Source: Narthecium ossifragum (lineage: Eukaryota > Streptophyta > Magnoliopsida > Dioscoreales > Nartheciaceae). From it: a DNA stretch of 64,000 nt. The DNA is taken from the NCBI GenBank assembly GCA_963920575.1, contig OY986965.1, positions 18,616,957 to 18,680,956 on the forward strand. The letters are read 5' to 3'. Position 1 is the stretch's first letter. The number at the start of each line of letters is the position of its first letter. A program made the position numbers and the translations under genes. Under the pieces are notes generated by a model that did not search any database, was not told the DNA's origin, and saw nothing but the letters and a program-made list of their open reading frames with translations. Shown here piece by piece: positions 52,469 to 62,903 of the stretch.

Positions 52469-54084
52469 TGATGTGTTGTCGTAGGCACTCAAAAGAAAAA
52501 CCAATACTCGTTAAAATAAATGTTACATGTATATATATTGCCTTATCTTATTCCTGTGGTATAGCATACCATACATGTACATTGTATATGTAACTGATCA
52601 TAGATGCAAGTATCAATCAATTTATACCATGAATATTCACCGTCCGAATTCAATTCGAAGCTCTCCTCGATCATAGTTAATTAGAAACAAGCGATCTAAT
52701 CAACCCTAACTACTAGACAACCTAAGACAAGCGCTGTAGATTTAATCTAGTAGCAACGTTAAGAATAGGGAGATTGATGAAGCTAAACAACACAAGCACA
52801 AGCGGTTGCATTTAATCTAGTTGAATATTCTTCCTAAGATCTAACAAGATCTGATCAGCAGTAAATTATTAGATCCTAGTTGCTTCGCAGATTAGAGGGA
52901 TCAAACAATTTCGGATTTGATATCAAACCTAGCGGTAGATCACCATGAATAATAAACTAGTAGGCCTCCTAGCAATTAGACAAGGTAATCATGAAGATTT
53001 AATCTCAGAAGAACATCCAATACTCATGTATAAACTGAACAATAAAAATAAATTAGATCTCACAGTTTCATTGATTCCGAGGTTTCAGTCTCCTCGACCA
53101 AGGATCAAGATTTAGCCACGCAGGGCCATCAAGAACAATCCTCCAAAAGATTTCATAAAGCAAAAGAAAACCTAGAAAAAAATATAAAAGAGGAGAAAGA
53201 GTAGCCAAAAGTGTCCAAGAATCCCCCCTCAAACCCTAGAAAGAGACCTATTTATAGCCTCAATTGTATCCACCCTCGGATTAGATCACAATCGTTGATT
53301 TTTGTTACTGGGAAAGTCCGATCGATCGGACCTTGGATGCTGGATCGATCGGTCTCATTAAAATCTTCAACTTCTATTCACGCCCGAGCCCGATCGATCG
53401 GACTAAGGGAGTCGGATCGATCGATTTCGTAAAAATCCTTCGTCTCTGGCTCTTCCCGAGTTCGATCGATGGTCCGATCGATCGAACTATGTTCCTCTAA
53501 AAAGCATACGTTCTGTCACCCTTTAATTCCCAAGTCCGATCGATCGAACTATGAGTGTTGGATCGATCGGTTGAGTAAAAATCCACTGTTTTTTACTTTT
53601 TCCAAGTCCGGTCGATTGGACCATTGGTGTCGGATCGATCGGACCCCATAGGAGCGATGGAGGGATCGATCGGATGCATTGTGGCTGAAAAACACATGTT
53701 CTGTCACGTTTTTGCGTGGTCCGATCGATCGAATCTTCGCTCGGACTTCCAGCTTATTTTCCTTTCTGCCATTCAGACTGCGCATCGGTACTGAAATTGC
53801 CGTAACTTCCTCTAGGAAACTCAGAATCACGAACCGTAAAATTCTCCAAAATCTAGACTTCAAGAGCTTTCCAACCATATATGGATCATCCTCTGGTTTT
53901 TCATGAGCAGGTAAAGATAAATCTTTAAAGTTGATCCATGCACTCTTTTCAGCTTCTTTTCGACTTAAGGACTTCAATTGCATCCTAAATCAAAATATAA
54001 GAATAATGAGTGTATTTAGTAACTAAATAAGCACAGGAGACTAAGTATTAAGGGATAAAAACATAACATTATGCATTCTCATCA
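52469..54084 (-). repeat. 3' LTR of Athila E
   Basis: It ends (plus strand) TGATGTGTTGTCG and CATTCTCATCA. The minus-strand TATA GCTATAAATAGG is near 53250. Compared with the other LTR it has about 70 bp of different sequence (52515-52585) in place of about 165 bp. Confidence 0.9.
53290..53735. repeat. Palindrome array in Athila E 3' LTR
   Basis: About twelve TCCGATCGATCGGA-type sites in 450 bp, upstream of the minus-strand TATA (U3). Examples are GTCCGATCGATCGGACC, TGGATCGATCGGT and GTCGGATCGATCGGACC. Confidence 0.92.
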
Positions 54085-55532
54085 AATTCCCCCACACTTA
54101 GCTTTTGCTCGTCCTCGGGCAAAACTAAAATTCACTCTACTCAAGAAATCAAGGTTGCAACACCATCAACAAAGAACAATCAAGCTCTTCACAACTCATA
54201 AGATATCATGAACAAACATTTTTAAACAACTTAAAAATCAATCAATAAGCATTTTCACTTGAAGATGAAGCATACTAAATAAGTAGACCCTCACGGAAAT
54301 TAACACTCAACTCTCATGTGTTCGAAGGGTATGTATTTCACTCAAATTCATTCAAATGAAAATGATCTACCATAAGCTTGCATATCTTCTCATTCTCCGC
54401 CACTAGAATCACATGCATAACACAAATCATAAGGACTTCAAAAGGTTGTAATGGGGTCCAGGATTAAGGTGGGAAATATTTGGGAATGTAGCTCAAAAGC
54501 CAATGGAACTAATGGAGCAAAAATGCATCAATAAGACATGTACAACCAATCACTCCATTCAACAACTTTCTTCAACTTAGCTTTAACATACTCAGCCCAT
54601 AAAACATTACCACATTGGCAAAGAGATTGTTCAAAGGAATACTTTTTAACTGAAATGGTGAACAATCTTTTGCAAAAACTTCCACCTTTGTAGAGATCAT
54701 ACATAAACATACCCCTTTCTTGGAGTATTAGGAGGATTCATACACACATTTTGTAACATGAGAAACAATTTCCTCCTTCACTTTCTTTTTTTCTTTTTTT
54801 TTTCTTTTTTTTTTCAAATATAGCCAAACCACAAATCCAAACACCCCCACACTTGAACTTTTGCACCCATACATGTCATAATAATGATCAATGCTCCACT
54901 AGTTTCATGGCTTGGGTAACGGAAATTTTTTTTTTTTCAGGTTTAAAGCTTGTAATGTGGGTTAACAATAAAGTCAATAAAGCTCAAAGGTGTTTAGCAA
55001 AAGGAGAAATTAATCACAAGGTAGGCTATTTGGCTTAAGTAACTTATAACAAAAATGGCCTTAATCATGTTCATGTCTGCATCTGTCAATGTGACATCGA
55101 ATAGAATCAAAGCAAGTTCTAGAAAAACAAATCCATGGAAGAATATCTCTAATGAAAGAAAATAGTGAGACTGATATGAATGTGTCAGTCTAAAGGCTCA
55201 AAATCTCACCAGCTTTCGTCTACTCATTCAGTCACTACCAACTCAAGGAAAATAACTCAATTAATTAATTCTAAGTCGCAAAATTACTCATTCAATCATG
55301 TTATGAATATGTCAAGCTTAACTGGTTCTCGCTCATGGCAAATGCAACCTAGACCTCCTCCCCCACACTTGAAACTGACATTGTCCCCAATGGAAGGTGG
55401 AATGCAAAGAAAAGCAAAAATAACTAAAATGGAAATGCGAAAATAAAAAGAGAAAGGAACGAACTCCCCTTGGGTTGCCTCCCAAGCAGCGCCTTTGTTT
55501 ATTGTCATTGGCTCGACTTCATACTTGCTTCT
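54085..55532 (-). other. 3' non-coding region of Athila E
   Basis: It begins next to the 3' LTR with the polypurine tract and includes further purine-rich runs on the minus strand near 54845 and 55360-55375 (complement of CCCCCACACTTG). No env-like protein, transmembrane segment pair or other gene is seen. Confidence 0.6.
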
Positions 55533-56072
55533 TTAATCAGTATAAGTTGGCTCCTCAAGGTCCAATTTTTCCAACTTTTCTGTTAGAACGCCTTCATAGA
55601 AAGGTTTAAGTCGATGGCCATTCGCCGTAAACATTTTGGAAGTGGCTAAACTTTGAATTTCAACTGCACCATGAGAAAAAATATTAGTAATAATAAAAGG
55701 TCCAATCCAACGAGAACGCAACTTACCTGGAAACAAACGTAAGCGTGATTGGTAAAGGAGAACTTTTTGACCAACTTTAAACTCCTTTCTAGAGATCATC
55801 TTATCATGAAAAGCTTTTGTCTTTTCCTTGTAAATCCTAGCGCTCTCATAGGCATCATTGCGAATTTCCTCTAATTCTTGCAGTTGTAACTTCCTGTGTT
55901 CTCCATTCTCATCCATGTTCATATTAAAGCTCTTGATAGCTCAATAAGCTTTATGTTCTAACTCAACTGGAAGGTGACATGGTTTCCCAAATATCAAGCG
56001 ATAAGGTGACATACCTATGGGTGTCTTATATGCAGTCCTACATGCCCACAACGCATCATCCAAACGCAAACT
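55533..56072 (-). pseudogene. Integrase C-terminus of Athila E
   Basis: In frame with the upstream polyprotein. It carries the conserved Athila integrase tail ([15 protein letters not shown], then a stop at 55941-55943, then [40 protein letters not shown]). The GPF motif is present. It ends at 55533. Confidence 0.82.
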
Positions 56073-57428
56073 CTAATCTTTTCTATTTGGATTTTCCGTC
56101 TTTTCAATGATGGACTTGATCTCTCGATTTGACACTTCCGCTTGTCCACTCGTTTGCGGATGATAGGCGGTTGACACCTTATGGGTCACATGGTACTTCC
56201 TTAGCAACGCCTCCACAGTTCGATTGCAAAAGTGCGTGCCTCGATCACTTATGAAAGCTCTCGGAATTCCAAACCTGGATAATATGTTAGACTTGATAAA
56301 ATCTGCAACAACTTTAGAACCATCAGTCCTGGTAGCTTTAGCTTCTACCCATTTTGAAACATAATCCACAGCAAGTAGAATATAAACATAACCAAAAGAT
56401 ATAGGGAACAGACCCATAAAATCAATGCCCCAAACATAAAAAATTTCGCAAAATAATATGGGGGTTTGTGGCATCTCATTCCTTTGGGATATATTACCTG
56501 TCTTTTGACAATTTTCGCATGATTTACAAAGAAAGTATGAATCTCGAAATAAAGAAGGCCAATAGAAACCACATTCTAACACTTTTCTGGCCGTTCTCTT
56601 AACTCCAAAGTGACCTCCACAAGCATAAGAATGACAAAAAGTGAGTATAGAAATAATTTCACTTTCAGGAACGAACCTTCTTATTACTTGATCTGCACAA
56701 TGCTTCCATAAATATGGGTCATCCCACACATAATATTTTGCATCACTTTTAATCTTATCTCTTTGAGCCTTAGACAAATCAGAAGGTAACATATTAGTAA
56801 CCAAATAATTCACAATATTTGCATACCAAGGTAATGTCACAGTTGCAGAAAACAATTGTTCATCAGGGAATGTTTCCTGTAGACGAAGTTTATCCTCCAC
56901 ATGAACTAACCGACTCAGATGATCTGCAAACTGATTTTCTGTTCCTCTTTTGTCTTTTATCTCCAAATCAAATTCACTCAAGAGAAGTATCCATCGGATT
57001 AATCTCGGCTTTGCCTCCTTCTTCGTCATTAAATAACAAAGGGCTGCATGATCAGAATAAACAATGACTTTAGTACCAAGTAAATAAGAACGAAATTTTT
57101 CTAAAGCAAACACTACACCTAAAAGTTCTTTTTCAGTTGTAGAATAATTTCTCTGGGCATCATCCAAAGTCTTGAAAGCATAGTAAATTGCATGAGAAGC
57201 TCTTCCAATCTTTTGACCCAAAACTGCGCCCACTGCATAATCACTTGCATCACACATTATCTCGAAAGGAACGCTCCAGTCTGGGGGCTGAATAATTGGA
57301 GTAGAAGTCAACAATTCCTTCAACTTATCAAATGCCTTTTTGCATGCTTCATCGAACTCAAAAACCTTGTCTTTTTGTAACAACGTGCACAACGGTAATG
57401 CTATTTTGGAGAAGTCCTTGATGAATCT
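56073..57428 (-). pseudogene. RNase H and integrase core of Athila E
   Basis: The minus-strand frame has RNase H blocks ([19 protein letters not shown] with the first Asp, [30 protein letters not shown]). The integrase finger follows ([21 protein letters not shown]). The core has D ([10 protein letters not shown]), D ([10 protein letters not shown]) and E ([12 protein letters not shown]). It is bounded by stop TGA 57429-57431 upstream and TAG 56073-56075 downstream, both in the common frame. Confidence 0.9.
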
Positions 57429-58334
57429 TCAATAAAAACCTGCATGTCCAAGAAAAGAACGAACTTCCCGCACACTAGTGGGATAAGGTAAAGATTGAAT
57501 GACATCAACTTTAGCTTTATCAACCTCAATTCCTTTAGATGAAACAACATGACCCAAAACTATACCTTGTTCAACCATGAAATGACATTTCTCAGAATTT
57601 AACACAAGGCTAGTTTCTATGCATCTTTGAAGAACAAGTGTAAGGTTATGTAAACAATTATCAAAGGAGTTTCCATAAACTGTGAAATCATCCATAAAAA
57701 CCTCTATGATCTGTTCAATATAATCTGAGAATATACTAACCATACACCTTTGGAAAGTAGCTGGGGCGTTGCAAAGACCAAAAGGCATGCGACGATATGC
57801 AAAAGTTCCAAATGGGCATGTGAACGTCGTCTTTTCCTGATCTTCAGGGGCAATTGCAATCTGAAAATACCCTGAATAACCATCAAGAAAACAATAATAA
57901 GAATGACCAGCTAACCTTTCAAGCATCTGATCAATAAAAGGTAAAGGAAAGTGGTCCTTGCGGGTTATAGCATTTAATTTTCTGTAATCAATACAAACCC
58001 TCCACCCATTTTGCACACGGGTGGGAACTAACTCATCTTTGTGATTTCTCACCACGGTTATTCCTGTCTTTTTAGGAACAACTTGAACTGGACTAACCCA
58101 AGTGCTATCCGAAATAGGATAAATCACTCCAACTTCAAGCAGTTTGAGGATCTCCTTCTTTACAACATCCATCATGGGCGGATTTAACCTTCTTTGTGGT
58201 TGGCGGAAAGGTTTCGCTCCCTCTTCAAGCAAGATACGATGCATACATGTACTTGGACTGATTCCCTTGATGTCTGCAATTGTCCAACCAATAGCTGTCT
58301 TATGCTCCTTAAGAACCTGCACAAGTTTTTCTTC
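57429..58334 (-). pseudogene. Reverse transcriptase of Athila E
   Basis: The minus-strand frame has the entry motif (VQVVPKKTGITVV), VCIDYRKLNAITRKDHFPLP, the FLDGYSGYFQI box, MPFGLCNAPATFQRCM and the catalytic FMDDF box, then LGHVVSSKGIEVD. It is in frame with gag-protease upstream, separated by TAG 58335-58337, and ends at TGA 57429-57431. Confidence 0.92.
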
Positions 58335-60971
58335 CTATGGTGCACTAAGGTTATTGGAGATAATCACTGGTAATACTCCTTCATCTCCAAGAAAAGCATA
58401 TTTGAGATGATTAGGAAGAGGTTTCAGATCTGGAATAGGTGCTTGCAATTCAGAAGGTAATGATTTCTCATTAGATACAGGCAATGAACTAGAAGAATCG
58501 TTACCTGATTGTTGAATTAGCGAAAAATCATTCAGTGTTGCAACAGTTTCCTGCAAATTAGTACTCAAAGATAGCTCCTCATTTTCTTCCTCAAGAGATT
58601 TGCTAATAGCCACTTCCAATTCATCTTTATCACTAAGTTCAAAAACTTCCTGTGATAAATAATCAATCACATCAATTGAATACACTGAACAATCATCAGC
58701 AGGATATTTCATGGCATCATAAATATTAAACTTAACAGTTTCACCATCAAATTCCATGGTAAGTGTGCCACTATGGACATCTATCTTAGTCTTGGATGTC
58801 TTCAAGAAAGGTCTTCCCAACAAAATAGAAGTACTATGATCACCCTTCTCCATATCAAGCACATAAAAATCAGCAGGGAAAACTAAATCATTGACTTGCA
58901 CAAGAATATCTTCAACTACACCTTTAGGATAGGCATTAGATCTGTCAGCCAATTGAATTACAACACCAGTTTCATTCAAAGGCCCAAGTTTTAAAGAAGA
59001 ATATATAGAATATGGCATGACATTGATAGAAGCTCCCAAATCTAACATGGCTTTCTCAAATTTGGTGCTACCAATAGTACATGGGATAGTAAACATACCT
59101 GGATCCCTACACTTCGTAGGAATTTTTCTTTGAAGAATTGCAGAAACATTTTCCCCTACTTTCAACTTCTCACATCCTTTAAGTTTCTGCTTCCTCTTAA
59201 TTGTGCACAATTCTTTCAAGAATTTAGCATAACGAGGTACTTGTTTAAGAGCATCTAAGAGTGGAATATTTACCTCGCATCGGCAAAAAGTCTCATATAG
59301 ATCTGAATTCTTCTCATATTTTCTTGATTCTGTCAAAGCCTGAGGAAAAGGAGGTACAGGTTTATAATCAGAAAGAGGTGGAAACTTACGTTTAGGTACG
59401 TCGTCGTCATCAGGAAAGATTTTGTCCGCGAAGATGTCTTGCTCTTTTCCTTGCGCAGACGATGCAGGAATTTCCTTGATTGGAGTCTCAACTTCTTTAC
59501 CACTTCTCAAAATGATTGCACTTGCATTTTCTCTTGGATTTATTACCGTTTGGGAGGGTAATTTTCCCGAATTTTGTGCCTCTAGCTTGCTAATTGCTGA
59601 CGCCATCTGGCCCATTTGATGTTCCAAACCTTGGATACTGGCCTTTGCATCTTGTTGAAATTGTTTTGTATCTTGTTGAAATTGTTTTGTATCCTGTTGA
59701 AGTTGCATAGCACTAGTAGCAAGGGAATTAACAATATCTTCTAAAGACATACCAGAATTAGGAGTTGGATTTTGTTGTGGTCTCGGGGGGTATGGCGGTC
59801 TATATTGTTGATATTGTTGTCCAGTTGGGCGAAATTGAGTTGTAGGCTGATTCACTTGTGGATTCCCATAGTTGAGATTGGGGTGATCCCTCCATCCCGG
59901 ATTATACATGTTTGAATAGGGATCATACTTCCTTTGCGGTGGTCCTGGAAAACTCCCAGCTGCATTTACTTGTTCAATGGGCTCCTCTTGAAGAGTTGGG
60001 CACATATCGGTTGGATGTCCCGTCACCGAACAAATTCCACAAACCTTCGCTGTTTGCATGTTACCTACAGCCATTTGACGAACAAGAGAAGTTACACTCA
60101 CAATCTGTTGTTCAAGAGATGAAACATTTACCTCATTAACATGTTTTGAATAAGAATCAAGTCTAGTATTAAATTGTTGAGAATTAGCTGCCATATTTGC
60201 AATCAAGTTCCTCGCGGCTTCAGGAGTTTTATCCACCAAAGCTCCTCCACTAGCTGCATCAATCATACTCCTGTCATTGATTAGTAAGCCCTCATAAAAA
60301 TATTGAATAAGTAATTGCTCACTAATTTGATGATGGGGACAGCTTGCACATAATTTCTTAAAACGTTCCCAATATTCATGTAGAGATTCTCCATTATGTT
60401 GCCTTACACCACACATCTCTTTCCTAGTGTTGGCCGCTCTTGAGGCTGGAAAATACTTCTCTAAAAACAACTTCTTCATCTCGTTCCATGTGGTAATACT
60501 CCCAGATGGTAAATAATAAAGCCAATCTTTAGCCGAATCCTTCAAAGAAAATGGAAAGGCTCTCAATTTGATTTGATCTTCAGTCACCCCCATGGGTTTC
60601 ATACTTGTGCACACAACATGAAGCTCCTTTAAATGCTTGTGAGGATCCTCACCTGAAAGTCCATGAAAAGTGGATAAGAGGTGTATTAGTCCAGATTTTA
60701 ATTCAAAAGTAGTAGCAACATCCAAAGTAGGAAATGTAATGCATAAGGGTTGTTGATTCAAATCTGGGGCTGCAAGCTCTTTCAAAGTCTGATTTCCGGC
60801 CATGACTTCCTCCTCTAATTCAGAATCACTGATAAATACGTGGTCAAGAGCCAAATCGTCCTCCTCAAAATTTATCCGAGCTTCTCTCCTTAACCTGCGC
60901 AGAGTTCTTTCTATCTCTGGGTCGTACTGTAAATCACCTTGATTAAAAGATCGAGCTATACTCATAAACAA
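58335..60971 (-). CDS. Gag-protease of Athila E
   Basis: The 878-residue frame is uninterrupted. The Gag domain (about 80-260) includes FPFSLKDSAKDWLYYLPSGS and HEYWERFKKLCASCPHH. A CCHC-like finger (CGICSVTGHPTDMCP) is at about 313-327. A Pro/Gln/Asn-rich stretch with a QQDTKQFQ repeat follows. The retropepsin domain (about 640-740) has LDLGASINVMP, where Athila proteins often have DLGAS in place of DTGAS, and ends in ILLGRPFLKTSKT. The start could be the Met at 60971 or at 60965. It is probably still translatable, but the TAG at 58335 separates it from RT. Confidence 0.9.
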   Translation of the reverse strand: MFMSIARSFNQGDLQYDPEIERTLRRLRREARINFEEDDLALDHVFISDSELEEEVMAGNQTLKELAAPDLNQQPLCITFPTLDVATTFELKSGLIHLLSTFHGLSGEDPHKHLKELHVVCTSMKPMGVTEDQIKLRAFPFSLKDSAKDWLYYLPSGSITTWNEMKKLFLEKYFPASRAANTRKEMCGVRQHNGESLHEYWERFKKLCASCPHHQISEQLLIQYFYEGLLINDRSMIDAASGGALVDKTPEAARNLIANMAANSQQFNTRLDSYSKHVNEVNVSSLEQQIVSVTSLVRQMAVGNMQTAKVCGICSVTGHPTDMCPTLQEEPIEQVNAAGSFPGPPQRKYDPYSNMYNPGWRDHPNLNYGNPQVNQPTTQFRPTGQQYQQYRPPYPPRPQQNPTPNSGMSLEDIVNSLATSAMQLQQDTKQFQQDTKQFQQDAKASIQGLEHQMGQMASAISKLEAQNSGKLPSQTVINPRENASAIILRSGKEVETPIKEIPASSAQGKEQDIFADKIFPDDDDVPKRKFPPLSDYKPVPPFPQALTESRKYEKNSDLYETFCRCEVNIPLLDALKQVPRYAKFLKELCTIKRKQKLKGCEKLKVGENVSAILQRKIPTKCRDPGMFTIPCTIGSTKFEKAMLDLGASINVMPYSIYSSLKLGPLNETGVVIQLADRSNAYPKGVVEDILVQVNDLVFPADFYVLDMEKGDHSTSILLGRPFLKTSKTKIDVHSGTLTMEFDGETVKFNIYDAMKYPADDCSVYSIDVIDYLSQEVFELSDKDELEVAISKSLEEENEELSLSTNLQETVATLNDFSLIQQSGNDSSSSLPVSNEKSLPSELQAPIPDLKPLPNHLKYAFLGDEGVLPVIISNNLSAP

Positions 60972-61080
60972 TCAAGAGGATTCCGGCAAAACGAGAAAAA
61001 GAAATCAAGAAAATTCGAATAACTCTTTTTTTTTATGAAAATAAAGATCACAATAAACACAAAAATCAACTAGAATCACT

Positions 61081-61097
61081 CCCCGGCAACGGCGCCA
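61081..61097 (-). other. Primer-binding site of Athila E
   Basis: On the minus strand TGGCGCCGTTGCCGGGG follows a few bases after the 5' LTR. This is the Asp-tRNA-type PBS usual for Athila elements. Confidence 0.85.
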
Positions 61098-61102
61098 AAA
61101 TT

Positions 61103-62815
61103 TGATGTGCTGTCGCAGGCACTCAAAAATAAAACTAATACCCGTTAAAATGAATGTAGTAGTGCGAGTACGAGTCGATCCCACGAAAAGTGTTTAGCCT
61201 AGTTTTGTGCTAAGTGAGCAAAGATGGGGGGTTTTAAATGTGAGGAAAAACAGTAAAGAAATAATCTAAAGTGAAGAAACGAGTTAAATCAAGAGAACAA
61301 ACCTTGGTCTGAGTCAACATCCACCATCGGAATCCAATAACTGATCATAGATGCAAGTATCAATCAATTTATACCATGAATATTCACCGTCCGAATTCAA
61401 TTCGAAGCTCTCCTCGATCATAGTTAATTAGAAACAAGCGATCTAATCAACCTAAGACAAGCGCTGTAGATTTAATCTAGTAGCAGCGTTAAGAATAGGG
61501 AGATCGATGAAGCTAAACAACACAAGCACAAGCGGTTGCATTTAATCTAGTTGAATATTCTTCCTAAGATCTAACAAGATCTGATCAGCAGTAAATTATT
61601 ATATCCTAGTTGCTTCGCAGATTAGAGGGATCAAACAATTCCGGATTTGATATCAAACCTAGCGGTAGATCACCATGAATAATAAACTAGTAGGCCTCCT
61701 AGCAATTAGACAAGGTAATCATGAAGATTTAATCTCAGAAGAACATCCAATACTCATGTATAAACTGAACAATAAAAATAAATTAGATCTCACAGTTTCA
61801 TTGATTCCGAGGTTTCAGTCTCCTCGACCAAGGATCAAGATTTAGCCACGCAGGGCCATCAAGAACAATCCTCCAAAAGATTTCATAAAGCAAAAGAAAA
61901 CCTAGAAAAAAAATATAAAAGAGGAGAAAGAGTAGCCAAAAGTGTCCAAGAATCCCCCCTCAAACCCTAGAAAGAGTCCTATTTATAGCCTCAATTGTAT
62001 CCACCCTCGGATTAGATCACAATCGTTGATTTTTGTTACTGGGAAAGTCCGATCGATCGGACCTTGGATGCTGGATCGATCGGTCTCATTAAAATCTTCA
62101 ACTTCTATTCACGCCCGAGCCCGATCGATCGGACTATGGGAGTCGGATCGATCGATTTCGTAAAAATCCTTCGTCTCTGGCTCTTCCCGAGTTCGATCGA
62201 TGGTCCGATCGATCGAACTATGTTCCTCTAAAAAGCATACGTTTTGTCACCCTTTAATTCCCAAGTCCGATCGATCGAACTATGAGTGTTGGATCGATCG
62301 GTTGAGTAAAAATCCACTGTTTTTGACTTTTTCCGAGTCCGATCGATCGGACCATTGGTGTCGGATCGATCGGACCCCATAGGAGCGATGGAGGGATCGA
62401 TCGGATGCATTGTGGCTGAAAAACACATGTTCTGTCACGTTTTTGCGTGGTCCGATCGATCGGACCTTCGCTCGGACTTTCAGCTTATTTTCCTTTCTGC
62501 CATTCAGACTGCGCATCGGTACTGAAATTGCCGTAACTTTCTCTAGGAAACTCAGAATCACGAACCGTAAAATTCTCCAGAATCTAGACTTCAAGAGCTT
62601 TCCAACCATATATGGAACATCCTCTGGTTCTTCATGAGCAGGTAAAGATAAATCTTTAAAGTTGATCCATGCACTCTTTTCAGCTTCTTTTCGACTTAAG
62701 GACTTCAATTGCATCCTAAATCAAAATATAAGAATAATGAGTGTATTTAGGAACTAAATAAGCACAAGAGACTAAGTATTAAGGGATAAAAACATAACAT
62801 TATGCATTCTCATCA
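61103..62815 (-). repeat. 5' LTR of Athila E
   Basis: Partner of 52469-54084, with the TATA box near 61981. It lacks an 18-bp piece present in the other copy (CCTAACTACTAGACAACC region near 52705; both ends share CAACC). It keeps the about 165-bp segment (61160-61337) that the other copy has lost. Confidence 0.9.
62040..62470. repeat. Palindrome array in Athila E 5' LTR
   Basis: Same array as at 53290-53735. Two sites that are decayed there (GGTCGATTGG, GATCGATCGAATC) are perfect here. Confidence 0.92.
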
Positions 62816-62903
62816 CCTCTCCCTCTCCGTCTCCCTCGAGCTCCCTCTCCTCAGATCCGGCCAGAGCTCCTCTCTCCCCATCTCTCTCTCTCGCCATTGA
62901 TCA

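Larger units (their letters stand above)
52469..62815 (-). mobile_element. Full-length Athila-type Ty3/gypsy element E
   Basis: It has LTRs of 1616 bp (52469-54084) and 1713 bp (61103-62815), an Asp-tRNA-type PBS, a polypurine tract (plus strand AATTCCCCCACACTTA from 54085) and gag-protease-RT-RNase H-integrase on the minus strand. The whole polyprotein lies in one frame, broken only by four stop codons. The env-like ORF of many Athila elements is absent; only about 1.45 kb of non-coding DNA separates integrase from the 3' LTR. The flanks CTTCA (left) and CCTCT (right) do not match. Confidence 0.9.

Noticed and set aside
53549..53983. A 144-residue frame (and its twin at 62280) rich in DRS/RSI motifs
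   Set aside because: It is the translation of the palindrome array and U3 of the Athila LTR, duplicated because the LTR is duplicated.
53290..62470. A CRISPR-like array from the regularly recurring GATCGATC units
   Set aside because: The repeats are short palindromes without conserved length or unique spacers, and they lie in LTRs of a plant retroelement with no cas genes.
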